A stretch of DNA of 64,000 nucleotides, taken from NCBI GenBank assembly GCA_033439765.1, contig JAULSN010000001.1:6944001-7008000 (forward strand). Reading direction: 5' to 3'. The translations under genes were made by a program, and so were the position numbers. A model generated the notes under the pieces. That model had not been told where the DNA came from. It worked only from the letters and a program-made list of their open reading frames with translations, and made no database searches. This document shows, one piece after another, positions 10,813-22,640 of the stretch. Origin of the DNA: Lasiosphaeria ovina. Lineage: Eukaryota; Ascomycota; Sordariomycetes; Sordariales; Lasiosphaeriaceae. Each line of letters opens with the position of its first letter. Position 1 is the first letter of the stretch.

Positions 10813-11449
10813 AGGAGGGTGACGCATCAAGTCAGAATCCCCGCTGTTACCGGACGTAAATGCAACGGCTTTCTGCGCTCTGCGGCGGCGGCGACCACAA
10901 ACCACCCGTTATGCGCCCGAATGAGTCACCGCTTGACAGCCGCACGAGGTTAATATGGGTGAGTGAGAGGATATCGACCTCGAGAGCCCGTATTTTCCAA
11001 TTCGTATCTTCTCCCGCTCGTGTCTACCATTTCCAAGAAGACGACATAATTAGCTAGGATTGGCTCATTGGTTCAAGTTGTTCAAGCCTGTTGTAATTAG
11101 CTGTAACCAAACGTTGGGTTGAGAGTTGAGAAATGCCAAAGTGGGGCGCTGAAGTTCTGCACTTTGAGGGTTAGGGTTGTTCATTGAAGGTACCCCTGTC
11201 ACTGCCCGCCTGGAAAAGTGGCAACTTGCTGCACGTCGGGTTACCATAACTGCCTCATCTAAGTAAATGAGAAAACACGGGAAATTCCGAATGGCTGATT
11301 ATTATGCTCTTGCTTGCGAAACATTGAACACATGCCAGTGAATCTAGGAGTTGTGTTGACCTCGTTTTTGAACTGTATACTCGAGCTACCCCGCTCAGCT
11401 AGCTATCATAGGTCACTTTACTAGCCTAACCATTCACCAATCAAAACTC
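10813..11449. other. Intergenic region, nothing recognised
   Basis: Possible decayed 3' part of HAD-like copy A, but no exon could be aligned by eye. The last part is upstream sequence of the tRNA gene. Confidence 0.4.
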
Positions 11450-11537
11450 CTCCTTGTGGTGTAGTTGGCTATCACGTTCGGCTGTAAATGACAATTTGTA
11501 TACCGAAAGGTCACCGGCTCGATTCCGGTCGAGGAGA
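11450..11537 (+). tRNA. tRNA-Tyr (anticodon GTA) with an intron
   Basis: The acceptor stem CTCCTTG (11450-11456) pairs with CGAGGAG (11530-11536), followed by discriminator A. The D-arm is GTG-TAGTTGGCTAT-CAC. The anticodon stem is TTCGG with CCGAA, and the loop begins CTGTAA, so the anticodon is GTA. A 14-base intron (ATGACAATTTGTAT) follows position 37, as is usual for eukaryotic tRNA-Tyr. The T-arm is ACCGG-CTCGATT-CCGGT. CCA is not encoded. Confidence 0.88.
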
Positions 11538-11546
11538 AAATATCAA

Positions 11547-11567
11547 TTTTGCTTTTCCTTTTTTTTT
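11547..11567 (+). terminator. RNA polymerase III T-run terminator
   Basis: Three T runs (4, 4 and 9 T) follow ten bases after the tRNA-Tyr gene, as expected for pol III termination. Confidence 0.7.
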
Positions 11568-12206
11568 CCCTAGTAGTAAACTTGACTCGTTTGTTCCAAA
11601 CCCTACCGACCTCCTTTTTATTCCATGTTCGGGTTTTAAAGCTTTGCACGGAGGCTTGGTTGCAATTATTGCCTTAAGTTTTTGTCGCCAAGAAATGACC
11701 CCTGCTAACGCAAACGCCTGCTTTTCTCTCCTTTGCACCGCCCTTGCGTTCGGAATACCCTCATTCCGACCGCATCCCTTGCACCGGAGATTCGTTCGTT
11801 TCTACGGCCTTCTTTTTGCCCGGAATGCCTGCCCTGAATACGAACTTCCGTGGAGATATTCAGGGCCCATAAGAAGTGGCCATTTTACCTGTATTTTAGA
11901 CCTATCTAACCAGACAATTCAATGCTCAGTGAATCCAGATCACGTGCAACAGTTTTCAACCAAACTTCAATCCCCTTTCTCGCAAATATGCAATTGGTTG
12001 TAATTCATTGTATAAATACAAGGACCAACCATGGCCAGGATTCATGGCTAATCATTTACCACCCGCAGCCCTCAGACTGCGATTCAAGTAATTACATTTC
12101 TGAATATATGACTATTTCCAAAAGTTAACCGAATTATGCTTGCTTATTTGTTTCCTTGCCCCCCTCCCATAGATGGCTTTACTCTACTGTCTACCTACAC
12201 CCCTGC
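11568..12206. other. Intergenic region, nothing recognised
   Basis: Lies between the tRNA and the stop codon of the S28 peptidase. A plus-strand open frame across it starts inside the tRNA gene and has no family features. Confidence 0.5.
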
Positions 12207-14081
12207 CTAAAGTCTCGGTCGTGGCTCGCTCCTCTCCGACTTATTATTCACCTCATAGAACTCGGCAATCCACGTCTTGATATTAGCAACTTCGTCGTTG
12301 ACGATCTGCTGGACGCCGGGGTTGACGCTCCAGTTGGGCCCGTACAGGTCGGAGCAGTGCATGCCGCCGGCGATGACGCGCACGGGCAGCTTCTCGGTGC
12401 TCTTGAGCGGGCCGCCGGGGCGGAAGATGCTCGACACGGTCGAGTCGCGCCACGGGTCGAGCCCGCCGTTGGCGTACATCAGCCGCTTCGTCTTGGTCGC
12501 CGACCACCCGCCCGTCCACCTGTTCACGTCGTTGGCCCGCTTGCCCTGCGCGATACCCACGCCCCCACCGCCCTGGCTGCGCGGGAACCACAGGTTGCAT
12601 TGCTGCCGCCAGTAGTCGGCCGTCACGAGCCTCGACACGATCGTCGGCCGCCCCAGCGGCGCTCCGTCTTGCCAGTACTCAAAGCTGCGGAGAGAGTGGT
12701 TAGCCTCTGAGTCTGGGGGCAGATTTGTGGTGAAATACGTACGGCTCGTTGCAAAGCAACCAGTTCCACTGGCGGTTGAAATAGTTGCCGACAGTCAAGT
12801 CGTGGTAGGCGGGGTTGGACGCGTTCTGGTTCTGATAGCAGCCCGTGTTGTAGGTGCCTTGCCACTCGGCATACCCACCAGCCTCGCAAGCTGCACATAG
12901 CAAAAACTATTGCGTTAGTTTATCGCAGTTCAGAGAGTGGTGCGGGTTTCAGGGATGACCTACTTCCGGGCAGCTCGACCTCCTTGAACCACTTGGCATA
13001 TCCCTCGAGCGCCTTCGCGACGCCGACGCCCTTGGCGCCGGGGACCGGGTTGGTCGAGTTGGGCCACACGTTCTCGACGTAGTCGCAGAACTGGTAGTAG
13101 GGGTTGAAGCCTTGCGTGGTGGTCGAGTAGAATTGCGACGACTGCCACGACCAGGGGCCGTACTCCAGCGCGCTGTTGACGCATGCCAGTGTCAGTATTT
13201 CCCTCTCAACAACGGATTTCCGGACAATAACAGTAAACTCACGAAGCAAAGTCGGCATCGGTTAGGTCGGTCAACAGGAACTTCTGCTTGAGGTCGTGCT
13301 TCTGCTTGGGAGTGCCGAGCTTCAGCACGAGGTCGATGCTGTCGATGGTGGCCGAGAGATCGCGGCTGCAGTTCTGGGGCGTCGCCTCCTGCACGGGCAC
13401 AAAGTACTGCCAAAAGTCTCCGACGGCTTCGACCACGCCGCTGGTGCCGTGGTATGCCCAGATGGTACCCGGGTCGAGCGCTGCAGACCACCCGGCCAGC
13501 GCGCCCGAGTACGAGCCGCCAGAGAAGACCCACGGGGCGTTCTTGGGCGAGCTGCCGCCGCTCGGGTCGAAGGGGGGGACGAAGTTGTTGGCGAAGTACG
13601 AGATGTCCTTGAGCGAGTTCCACAGCGTGAGGTATTTGAGGTTTTGGATCGTCAACTCGGGGTACGGAGACGACTCGCCCCAATAGCGGTGCTCCATGAC
13701 GACCACCGCGCCGCCCGTCTCCTGCGCAAAGAGGCCGGGCAGCCGAGCGGCCGTGGTGTATGTGCGGTTGAAGCCGTCGGCGGCCTGCTCGCCCGGGTTG
13801 ACGAGGATGATGGGCGATCCGGGACCCTTCCAGTACTGGGCGCCGTACCAGTACCGCTGCTTGAACGTGCCCAGCTTGGGGTTCGCGTGGTCGATCAGCT
13901 GGTCAAAGGTGCCCCAGCCGTTGAGCCCTGCCTGCTCGGCGCGCTTGCTGTGCGTCTCGACGACCGTGTCGATGGGCCCGATCTCCATCATGCCATGGCC
14001 GCGGTTGAGGGCACCGGCCGACACGGCGCCAGCAAGCAGCAGCTGCGCGGCTGCGAGAGCGGCGCTCACGGACGACTTCAT
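12207..14081 (-). CDS. Secreted serine peptidase, family S28 (prolyl carboxypeptidase-like)
   Basis: Exons 13243-14081, 12964-13172, 12743-12890 and 12207-12684 join in frame to 557 residues. An N-terminal signal peptide (MKSSVSAALAAAQLLLAGAV) precedes the core. The family landmarks are clear: GSPIILVNPGE, the MEHRYWGESSP stretch, and the nucleophile in GGSYSGALAGW. The acid follows YANGGLDPWRDS and the histidine is in AGGMHCSDL, so the Ser-Asp-His triad is complete. S28 enzymes cleave after proline, mostly as carboxy- or dipeptidyl-peptidases at acid pH, and fungal members are secreted. Several N-glycosylation sites (NRT, NCS, NST, NAS) are visible. A GATAAATA sequence about 115 bases upstream may serve as TATA box. 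Confidence 0.93.
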
Positions 14082-15229
14082 GGTGGGAGTGTGAGGGCTG
14101 AGACGGGACTAAACGAGACGCGCGCACGAGAGAAACAGCAGCAGGCCAAGACCTCCCGGGAACGCGGCGAGCTGCACATCATGGCGCTGCAGTATTTATC
14201 TCGCGCCCGCCCGTGACGCACCACCCTCCCAGTGCACAACGGTCCACCGCGGTCAGGGCGCTCCCGTCCGGGCTTCCTAGTTCATGCCGTGGCTAGGTAG
14301 GTGGGATCGTTGGTGTGCCTTGGATGGGCCGGAGCTTCTGAATGGGAAGCTCCCAAACGCCACCCCCGGCCTCGATGCAACTCGCGTCTGCAGCTCGCCA
14401 CGGCCGTCGCTACCAGTCCCGAGTATGCGCGGCACGCCATTGGGCGGCTGGTCGGCCTCGGCCAATGGGGCTTGGGGCGCCTTCCACTTCCCGACAGCCA
14501 CCCCGATGTCAATCATATCATGTCCAACAAACTCGCTTCCTTCTCCTGCCTTCCCGGCCAGGCAACAAGGCAGGATTGGGAAGTCTGCAGTGCCGACCCT
14601 GGTGTGCACACTAATTGGCGCGGGATGCAGGGGTGGTGTTCGGACAAGATGCCAAGTAAGAACTCTAAACGCCAGGACGAAAAGCGGACGAGAGAGCATG
14701 AAATGAGGAGCGAGTGAGTGGACGGGAGGATGGGCTCCGACTTGGACCCCGCGGTTGCACCCAGCGATCGCCAAGGCCCATGCCTCTGTCTGGTGGCACC
14801 TCCGCAATCCTGCTTAGCTCTCCAGCCACGACCTTCCCCTTGCGGAAAAGCCAGGCTTCCAGCTGCCGCACTGGGCCCGTTGCACGCCATCGGGCCAGCT
14901 TTTGCTCCGGGGTCTTGGACAAAGTGCGATAACGTTATGTATAGTAATTAAATACAGTACCTATCTTAGTTACTGACTAGTGGACAATGCGACTCGATTC
15001 CATCGCTTATTGCTGTGTGTTGCGTAATTCGTTACTGAGGCATGATGTCAGCTGAACTTCTTCGAGCATGGTAGTAACCGAGGAGGTGACGACACCAGGC
15101 CGGCCGGGCCACCGTTACACCGCGTTACTTGAACTTGCGAGTTCGCCGAGACACGTTTTTTCTTCCTTTTTTTTTTTTTTTACTTTCACAACGATGAAGC
15201 ACAAAGTCACATTTGGATCGGAAACTAAA
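14082..15229. other. Intergenic region upstream of the S28 peptidase
   Basis: GC-rich to about 14,930 and then AT-rich. A 176-codon minus-strand frame (14277-14807) has no recognisable domain, signal peptide or splice signals and is not called. No repeat or RNA gene was seen. Confidence 0.45.
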
Positions 15230-18200
15230 AGGGTCTGATTACAGCCATTCCTGATGGATCCCCTTTCCAAGCTCCCCTGCTCGCGCAAAGCTGGACCAGC
15301 TAGTCCCCCCCGAGTTCTATTAGAAACAACAAAATGAGTAAAGACAAAAGCCACGCTCTCAAAACATAACGACGAGTCCCATTGCCCCAATCTGATGCGT
15401 GTCGTTTGCGCCTGCGAGCCGTCGATTTACCCCCAGTACTCTTCCTTGGGCATAGTCCCGACAGTAGGCTGGAATTTTGTAATTTTCCATTTTTCCATCC
15501 GGGTATGGTACAGATCTACTCCGTAAGGGTTGTCGTTGGTCGTCCCTCCGTGGGGCACTTCGTGGCGAGCAAAGAGTATTCTTTGGAGTCCCGTGGGGAT
15601 GATCATCTGGCTTGTCTTTTGGCCCTGCTTAAGGAAGGGGTGATTTTTGTTCGTTAGTCTGTTGAACGTCACATGAGGCCTGTGGACGTTTTGCGTCTGC
15701 TGAACTATAGAATCATGGTTAATCCGTGCACGCAAAATAACCCCAGTCTTGTCCGGAATCTCTCCAGGATCCCGAAGATGTTCCCCCGAGACTACACCCG
15801 TCGGCGGCACCTTGGTTGCGTTTGCCTCAGTGCCTTCGCGAATCCAGATCTAATGCGAAACCAGGCACGGCGAGCTTAGCAAAAAAGACGGTAGGAGAAA
15901 CAAGATATGAAAATACCTTTTTTACTTTCTCCCACACCTCATCAAGGTTACTGTGGATGTAGATTGCGACGATTTTGCCCATAAACCCAGGCGGTGCATG
16001 ACAGAGGGCCCTATATCTCGAGAGTTAGTTGCGAGGCACTATTAGAAACGTTTTAATTCGAGGGATAACGGGAAGAAACATACCCCGATATAGTATCGGA
16101 AATGGTGAAGCCGCTGTGTAAGCCCTGGGTGCCTTGTAGATCTTTGACCTCTCCACGGATGATGGGGCCGGCTTTGGTATTGGTTACAGCAGCGTAGCCA
16201 ATGCAACAAAGTTTGGCCTCAATAATAGGGTCCCGTAAGTCTTTCATCAAACAAGAAAATTGGTTTACTGTACGCCAGTATTCCAAGCCACGTTTGTACT
16301 CTCCCTCCGACAAACCCCACAACTTCTTCAAAGGATCGGGGCCAACGAGGCGTCGGGCAGGGTGGAATAAAACACCTATTCATGACGTGATGGATTATAA
16401 CATCAGCTAACAGGCCTCCGTCACATTAACCCCACCCATGCGAGCAACTACCTTTCTTAACCTCCAATTCAACGTCCGAAGGCGAATTGCTAAACAGGAG
16501 CTAGTTATTGTTAACCGGGCCAGCAGTGTTGTACCCAGGGGGTGCCTGGAAAGTGGAAAAAAAACTACACTTACAACATCTGTAAAGTCGTAAGGTCGAT
16601 CTGTCGTCATCTTATACTGGTTTTGGTCGAATATGATCCCGTCGATAATCTTTTCCGTTGTCTGAACTTTTAGCCCCACATTAATTAGACAAGATACAGT
16701 AATTCAAGGCCCTGGGGTAGGTGTTGCTAACATCCTTTCAATGATATTATATCGGTTTTAAATATCCCGCGGCAACCGCGGATACATTGACGAGTTTGCC
16801 CCAGGAGCCCGCACACTCGTATGGTCATGTCATGGCTATTTGCTATTAGCATCACGCATACTTTTAACAATTATGCAGTAATGGCGACGCGCATACTCGT
16901 ATTTGACCTCGCCTCTCGAGATAATTATAACCCTTCGGGTATTTTCTATCATCTCTATAATGGTGTTTATAACACCCTCGCTCAGACGCTCGACTTTGCA
17001 TTTGGTTTTATCACTCTCAGGACGCGGCCTTGGCCTCTTCTCTTTGGGGATATTCTCTTCGAGATAAGTAATCCATTCATCATCGCTATACATAAACATC
17101 ATTAGTAATCGAATAGTTTAGCCACGAGCGGAACAGTATGCACAATACGGGAGGCAGGTCAACCTACTCGATTTTAATAACACATATTCTTGGATGATGT
17201 GGTTCAACTTCTTCTACTTCGTCGTCCGAATCGTCCGGATCTGGCGAGGGCGCTGCTTGTTTGGGGACCAAATGCGGTGGAATTGGTATTATTGTGGGCT
17301 GCATTGTGGCGACGGATTGGTGTGCAAGGTTTGCTTGAGTTTGGACCGTGGTGTGTGTAAATGTCTGCTCACGGCGACCGGGGAAACGAGCTGAAGCGAG
17401 TTCCGGTTCGAGGGCAAGAGGGCGAGATGCAGACGCTCAAGGCACTATTCGTTGGCGGACTCCGGAAACAAGAAAAATGGGTATTTCGGAGCGGAAATAG
17501 TAGTGAATGAATATATGGCGGGCGATGATTGTTATTTTTCGAGATGACTGGCGACTGGCAGTGTTTGCCTCTCCCTTGTTTTATATATGCCCATTTCCCA
17601 GCCTCAGTGTGGCAATCCTCCAGCTTGCCTTAGGAGTGAAATCAATATGCACGGATCGTGTGTCTCAAAGGATCTGGGTGGAAACCCCGGAAGCAGGCCG
17701 CTAGGAAACTTGAGACGAGTCTCGGGCCTTGGAAGACGGCGCGACCGGCGCGACCCCGTCGGCGAGCACGGATCTCCTCGGCCGTGAAAGGGCGCGATAT
17801 CTTGGCAATCTTTTTGTGCTGTACGCCCTCTACTTTGCCAGGTCGTCAGACTCGTCATAAATATGCACTGCTGCAGCATCAATTTAGGCTTCTGCTGGCT
17901 TCCATTTTCTTGGCTACGTTGCCGCAAGTTCTTGCATGTCCTCTATCTGCCTAGTTCATGTCGCCGAGGAGGCAATTCTCCCATTAACCACTAGCCCTCA
18001 ATGGCATTGCCATTCGGCAAGGAAATGTTGAAGTGGTCCAAAGATTTAAATGCCCGTCTTGCCTAGGTCGTTGGGTAAATTTGTGCCATCTCCCTTACCA
18101 TGGGCCTGGCTTGGTCGTCAGCCATGTCGAGCTACCTAGTTTGTTTCATGGGTCTGAGCGTTTCGGGGTTGACTTATGAGAAGCACAAACCCACGGCAGC

Positions 18201-19045
18201 CTGGTGGTCGAGAATAATTATCGCTGAGATCCAGCCGGACCCGAAAAGGCTTGGAAATTTGCATGAAAGATTCACGCGATTGGAAAGCTGTCTTTGCCGA
18301 CGCGGCAAGAGTGAATCCTGAGTCCCGATACGGTGACCCAACAGAGCGGCACGGGCAGGCGTGACCTCGTCAAATGCGGCCACCACGCCGGCAGCACGTT
18401 CCAAGGGACGGCCAATGCGGGCTACAGGAAGGGGGGGGCTGAACCGTTGGAGAGCTCGGGCTGGTTTTGTAGCGGCGCAGGGCGGTCGTTGGTGCTGTTA
18501 ACTTGCCCTGTCAAGCAGCAACTGCTGCCGGACTTGCCCGTCGCGAGGCTGCTTCGCTCCAGCCATCTGATGTCGCGTGTTGTTTCCACCGACGAGATGG
18601 GCCGGCTTGAACTCGCCCGCCCCTAGCCAATACAATGGCCGCCTCTAATAATTTCTCCGAACCCTGTGCACCTATTTTTGACGTCCCCTGGTTGCCGGCC
18701 GTGGTCGGTGCTTCGGGTGGAGGAGATCCCTGGAAAACCTGACAGCGCATTTGAACCCCGCCAAGGGATCGAACTTTTATTGTTGGTGCCCGTGCGATGC
18801 TGGTCTTTAGCGCAACCACGCAAGAACACGCGAATCCCTCGTTTCGCAATTGAGACACACAGTGAGGGTAGGTTGGGGCAGAGGCGCGGCTCAAAGCCGG
18901 CACCACCAGAATCGCGTGCGATTAATTACACCGACGGAAAGTTTTGAAACAACGTGCCTCAGAGCACGCACGCACCGCTTCGGGTGTGGCGCGCACGAGG
19001 CAGCCGGAACGGCTTGTCACCTTGTGCAGCCCGTTTTTGACGCCA
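15230..19045. repeat. Segmental tandem duplication, unit 1
   Basis: This block matches 19085-22795 in the same orientation. Shared landmarks include ATTCCTGATGG..TCCCCTTTCCAAGCT (15247 and 19103) and GCAAAGCTGGACCAGCTA (15286 and 19140). They continue with the whole HAD-like gene, GGATCTGG upstream of it (17671 and 21587), GGCGCAGGGCGG.CGTTGGTGCTG (18474 and 22338), TTTTTGACGTCCC (18676 and 22557), and AAAGCCGG..CC..ATTACACCG (18892 and 22665). Identity is clearly below 80 percent in the flanks, so the duplication is old. Confidence 0.8.
15427..17304 (-). CDS. HAD-like (MDP1-like) family member B, probable inactive phosphatase with novel C-terminal region
   Basis: Eight exons: 17168-17304, 16897-17085, 16732-16835, 16575-16666, 16452-16500, 16084-16375, 15917-16010, 15427-15849 (459 residues). 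An acidic leader (DPDDSDDEVEEVE) precedes the HAD strand HPRICVIKID, where the nucleophile Asp of D-x-D is Lys. The second HAD strand is RRVIIISR. The motif IV region reads LLFSNSPSDVELEV where MDP1 has FFDDE.RNI, so the acidic pair is lost. Downstream is a region shared with copies C and D: YKRGLEYWRTV, CCIGYAAVTN, FTISDTISG, KTSQMIIPTGLQRILF. It ends MPKEEYWG. Exon 3 is the least certain: it fits in frame but resembles copy C poorly. Probably intracellular; if made, more likely a binding protein than an enzyme. Confidence 0.6.
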
Positions 19046-19084
19046 CAGCACGGCAGCATTAAGTAAGAGGTAATAATTAGAGCG
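17305..19084. other. Upstream flank of copy B (duplicated sequence), no gene seen
   Basis: This sequence corresponds to the upstream flank of copy C (21186-22795). It contains short frames only. It ends in the junction between the two duplicated units near 19045-19085. Confidence 0.5.
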
Positions 19085-19321
19085 GATTGGCTATTCCTGA
19101 TGGCATCCCCTTTCCAAGCTCTCATGTATTCGTTACACGCAAAGCTGGACCAGCTAATCTTTTCCCCCATGTTTTTGCTTAAAATAAGAAAAGAAAACAA
19201 AAACGCAATGACGACTCCCATTCCCCCATTCACCCATTCCAATATAATCGGTTTATCTGGGTGAGCTAGTGATTTATTCCCGGTACTCTTCCTCTGGGGG
19301 GGCATTAGTCCCGTCTTGAGC

Positions 19322-21185
19322 CTAAAGCTGTTTAATGTTCCAGCTTGTCATGAGCTCGTGATATGGGGTCACGCCGCTGGGATTTACACCGGCCTGCGGT
19401 ACGTTGAAGTTTCCATTGTGCACTTGCTTGCCGATGAAAAGCATTCGATGTAGTTGATGGGGGATAATCATCTGGCTTGTCTGGTGAGTCTGGATCTCAA
19501 AGATTGTGTGACTGTCTGCGGATAAGCTGTTGAATATGACATGAGGAGAGGATATTCTCCCTTTCTGCGTGACCTGGACTTTATAATCATAGTTGGCCCG
19601 TGCATAGCGAAGTGCCTTGAGTGGGTCAGCCGGTCTGACAGGTACTTTCTCGGGTATCTTATCCGGCCCGAGCGGTGCCGATACTCCGAATTCTGGAACA
19701 TAATGTCCTCCTAGGCCAAGATCCTGAAACAGTCTACTCGAGATAAGACTGGAACCTCTAGCTGAATTTGGCTCGGGGAACTCATGAATGCGCAGCTAAT
19801 TCAAACACGAACACAACCAAGTTTAGCAAAGGAAGAAAAAAAGCAACCATGGGTGACAAGGAAGATGTAAGAATACCTTTTGCACGTCGCCACTCCAAAG
19901 ACCGGCCTCGTCGATATGGATGCCGATTTCGACGATTCTGGCTTCTCGACCATGTATTAGATAACGAAAGGCTCTACAATACAAAGGAGTTAACCATCCG
20001 CGAGAAACATTTGATGCTGAGGAAAAGATGGAAACTTACCCAGGGACAGTGTCCGAAACTGTTAATTCATCGTGCGGCTTCTGTATACCCACTAGCTTTC
20101 CATAATCCACTACGGAACCAAGCAAGTGGTTCGTTACGGCAGCATAGCCGATGACACGAAACTGTGCTGGGGGAATAGGCGTTTTCGGTATCGACCCGAC
20201 CCTCTGATGGAACAGGTGCATCTTACGCCAGTATTCCAGGCCACGATGATATCCGTCCAGCGACAGCCCCCCAAGCATCCTCACGTCCTTGTCGTTCATA
20301 ATTTTGTAGTCCGAGAGTCGGAACGCAACATCTGTTAATTGTATGGTTGATTAGAACACACGACTTAGTTCAAACTCGATCCCTCATTAACCACATCCAT
20401 GTGCGTACCTCTCTCAACCTCAACTTCAATGTTCGAAGGTGAATTGCCGAACATGAGCTAGTTGCCGTTAACCAAGGTTAGCAATGTTAACGTTGTACCG
20501 AAGGGGTATTGGGATGTTGAGGAAATCCACACGTACTATATCCGTTGCATGAATTTGCTCATCCGCCTTCACACCCGTATTTAATTTCGCCAACGCATCA
20601 TCGATAAGTTTTACCATTGACTTTTTATCTTTTTACTTTAAGTTAGATCGGGTACCACGAGTCGGTGACCGTATGCGTCACTCACCGTTCATAAACATCC
20701 TTTCGTTTAACGTTAAGTTAGGGAAGTCGGGAATAGTGACACGATTGCGTGCGATGTACTCGAAGCCGGACTTTAATACTTGTAGTTGCGCCACACATCT
20801 GATTCCCATTAGTGATTATCGCGCGTTATGTTTCAAGACAACGCACATACCCAGCTTCGTCACCGCTCCTGGAAATAATGATAACCTTTGATCGGGCATC
20901 TACTACGTCTAGCAGGATGGTCGCCGCATCCACGGAACACCCGGGCAGCTGCTTCTCCTGAAGGTCCAAGTTGCCTCGCCATAGCACATCGCTGCAGACC
21001 TGGCAGTTAGTGATGGGAGACCCAGCGAGGGGGAAAGGATGTAGAAAGGGTCGCAGCTTGGGCTGGTCAGCTTACTCGAGTTCGAAAGCAATTATTTTCG
21101 GATACCCGTCTTTTGGCGGCTTGTTGGAAGCAGCAGATACCTGTGGCCGGACCGCTGGTGGTTTAGCAGCCGAAGATGTCGCCAT
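19322..21185 (-). CDS. HAD-like (MDP1-like) family member C, probable inactive phosphatase with novel C-terminal region
   Basis: Eight exons: 21076-21185, 20851-20991, 20686-20798, 20537-20628, 20409-20457, 20040-20331, 19877-19973, 19322-19795, all GT-AG and in frame (455 residues). The HAD half opens GYPKIIAFELDDVLWRGNLD, aligned with the MDP1 pattern FDLDYTLW..WVD, but the nucleophile Asp is Glu. Strand 2 is SKVIIISRSGD. Motif IV is ILMFGNSPSNIEVEVE, lacking the DD pair that binds magnesium. The C-terminal region has GYHRGLEYWRKMHLF, RVIGYAAVTN, LTVSDTVPG, ARIVEIGIHIDE and TSQMIIPHQLHRMLF. The TAG at 19322-19324 is followed in frame by 15 more codons ending EEEYRE, matching the C-terminus of copy B, so it looks truncated by a new stop. 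The fold is inferred from motif order; function is unknown. Confidence 0.7.
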
Positions 21186-22600
21186 TGTGGGCTTGTAGCG
21201 GGGCGAAATATTGGCACAACGGTTGATTGAGTTTGTATTGCAGCGTGTGTGGGCAGAAGCCTGCGTGCGGCGCCAGGGAGAAGTAAATAGAAACAATTTG
21301 TGGTCCGGGGACAAGAGGGCGTAATGGAGGTAGGTACCTAAGGTTCTAATCACCGGCGTAGTCCCGAATAAGAAGCACAGCTTGGAACAGAAACAGCAGT
21401 GAATCTCTAGTGACTAAATATTATTGTTTCCCGAGACGAGTGGCTGGCAGATGGTGCACCAGTCATTTTATACGTGCACAACCTCAACGATTCGTTTCCT
21501 CATCGCGTAACATTGGATGAGGGTCAGTCATCCCTTGAGTTTGTCTTGGGAGTGGTGAAACCTGCACCGGGTACGCGGCCCAAAGGATCTGGACCGGAAC
21601 CTCGGTTGGCCGTTTACAAACATGAGACGAGTTTCGTCCATGCTTGACAGCCATTTTGTGCCTCCCTGGTCTGGTCGTATACCGGGCAGACATGGTCGAC
21701 ACGGTGCCGCGAGGGCAGATTCGGCCGCCTGCGTGGGGCAGCGGCTTGCTATCACCATGGCCGGGGGGGGGGGAGCGGGGCGAGGGGCGGGACCCTTCCG
21801 GGTGAAAAGTGCGGTTACGTATAGGTCCAAAATTTGCCCGTCTCGCTTCGGGTCTTTGGGCAACCATTTTCATGTCCTTGACCATAGGCGTGGCCTGGTC
21901 GTCGGCCATGGCCATCTGTTTTCTTTCATGCGGCCTTTCGTTTCGGATACGAGACTTGGGAGTGACACAAGGAAATCCACGGTAGCTTTCTGGTTGAAGA
22001 TACCTCTGAGAGAGGTTTGGGTTGAGATATTTCGCCGGACGTACTAGTCCAAATTGTTGAAATGGGAAGAAATCCGGCTAGACTCAAAAAAGTCTCGGAA
22101 AGTTGGCCGGTATTAGACGGATTTCCGCGCTAGGAAAATAATAATATTCGCCGACGTTGAAAAGGTGGACCTAGGGTCTAGGTATGAGACCCAACTGTGC
22201 GGCACGGACTGATAGCATCGTTACGGCCCTGGCAGGCGTAGCATCGTCATGCCCGGACTTTAGTTTCCGACTTTAGTTGAGGTAACATTATTTGCGCTAC
22301 AGAGGCAGTTAGTCGCTGAACCCTCCCATTGTACAGCGGCGCAGGGCGGCCGTTGGTGCTGCCAACTTTTAGTCAGTAAGCGCTACTGACTGTGCCGTCG
22401 CGAGACCGCTTCGCTCCCGCCATCCATTTCCAACCAAGATCCCGTCGGGCATTGCTGGGATCTTAGTCTCTAATTAGCCGATGCCGTGAACTGTTTATAT
22501 CCTCGTAAGTAACGGGCGCTTCCATTACAATAATTTCTTTGAAATATTGGCACCCATTTTTGACGTCCCGTGTTTGAACTTTGGGCAGTCAAGCTCGCGC

Positions 22601-22640
22601 GGAAGGAATACGCGGAAGGAATACGCAGAAGGAATACGCG
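22601..22640 (+). repeat. 13-base tandem repeat, three copies
   Basis: The word GGAAGGAATACGC occurs three times in a row (the third with one change) within the upstream flank of copy C. The corresponding place in unit 1 lacks it, so it arose after the duplication. Confidence 0.75.

Noticed and set aside
11488..12003. 171-codon plus-strand frame
   Set aside because: It starts inside the tRNA-Tyr gene and has no protein features.
13296..14216. 306-codon plus-strand frame opposite the S28 peptidase
   Set aside because: Arg/Ala/Gly-rich translation typical of antisense GC-rich codons; the S28 catalytic motifs are on the minus strand.
14277..14807. 176-codon minus-strand frame upstream of the S28 peptidase
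   Set aside because: No domain, signal peptide or start context; the region behaves like promoter sequence.
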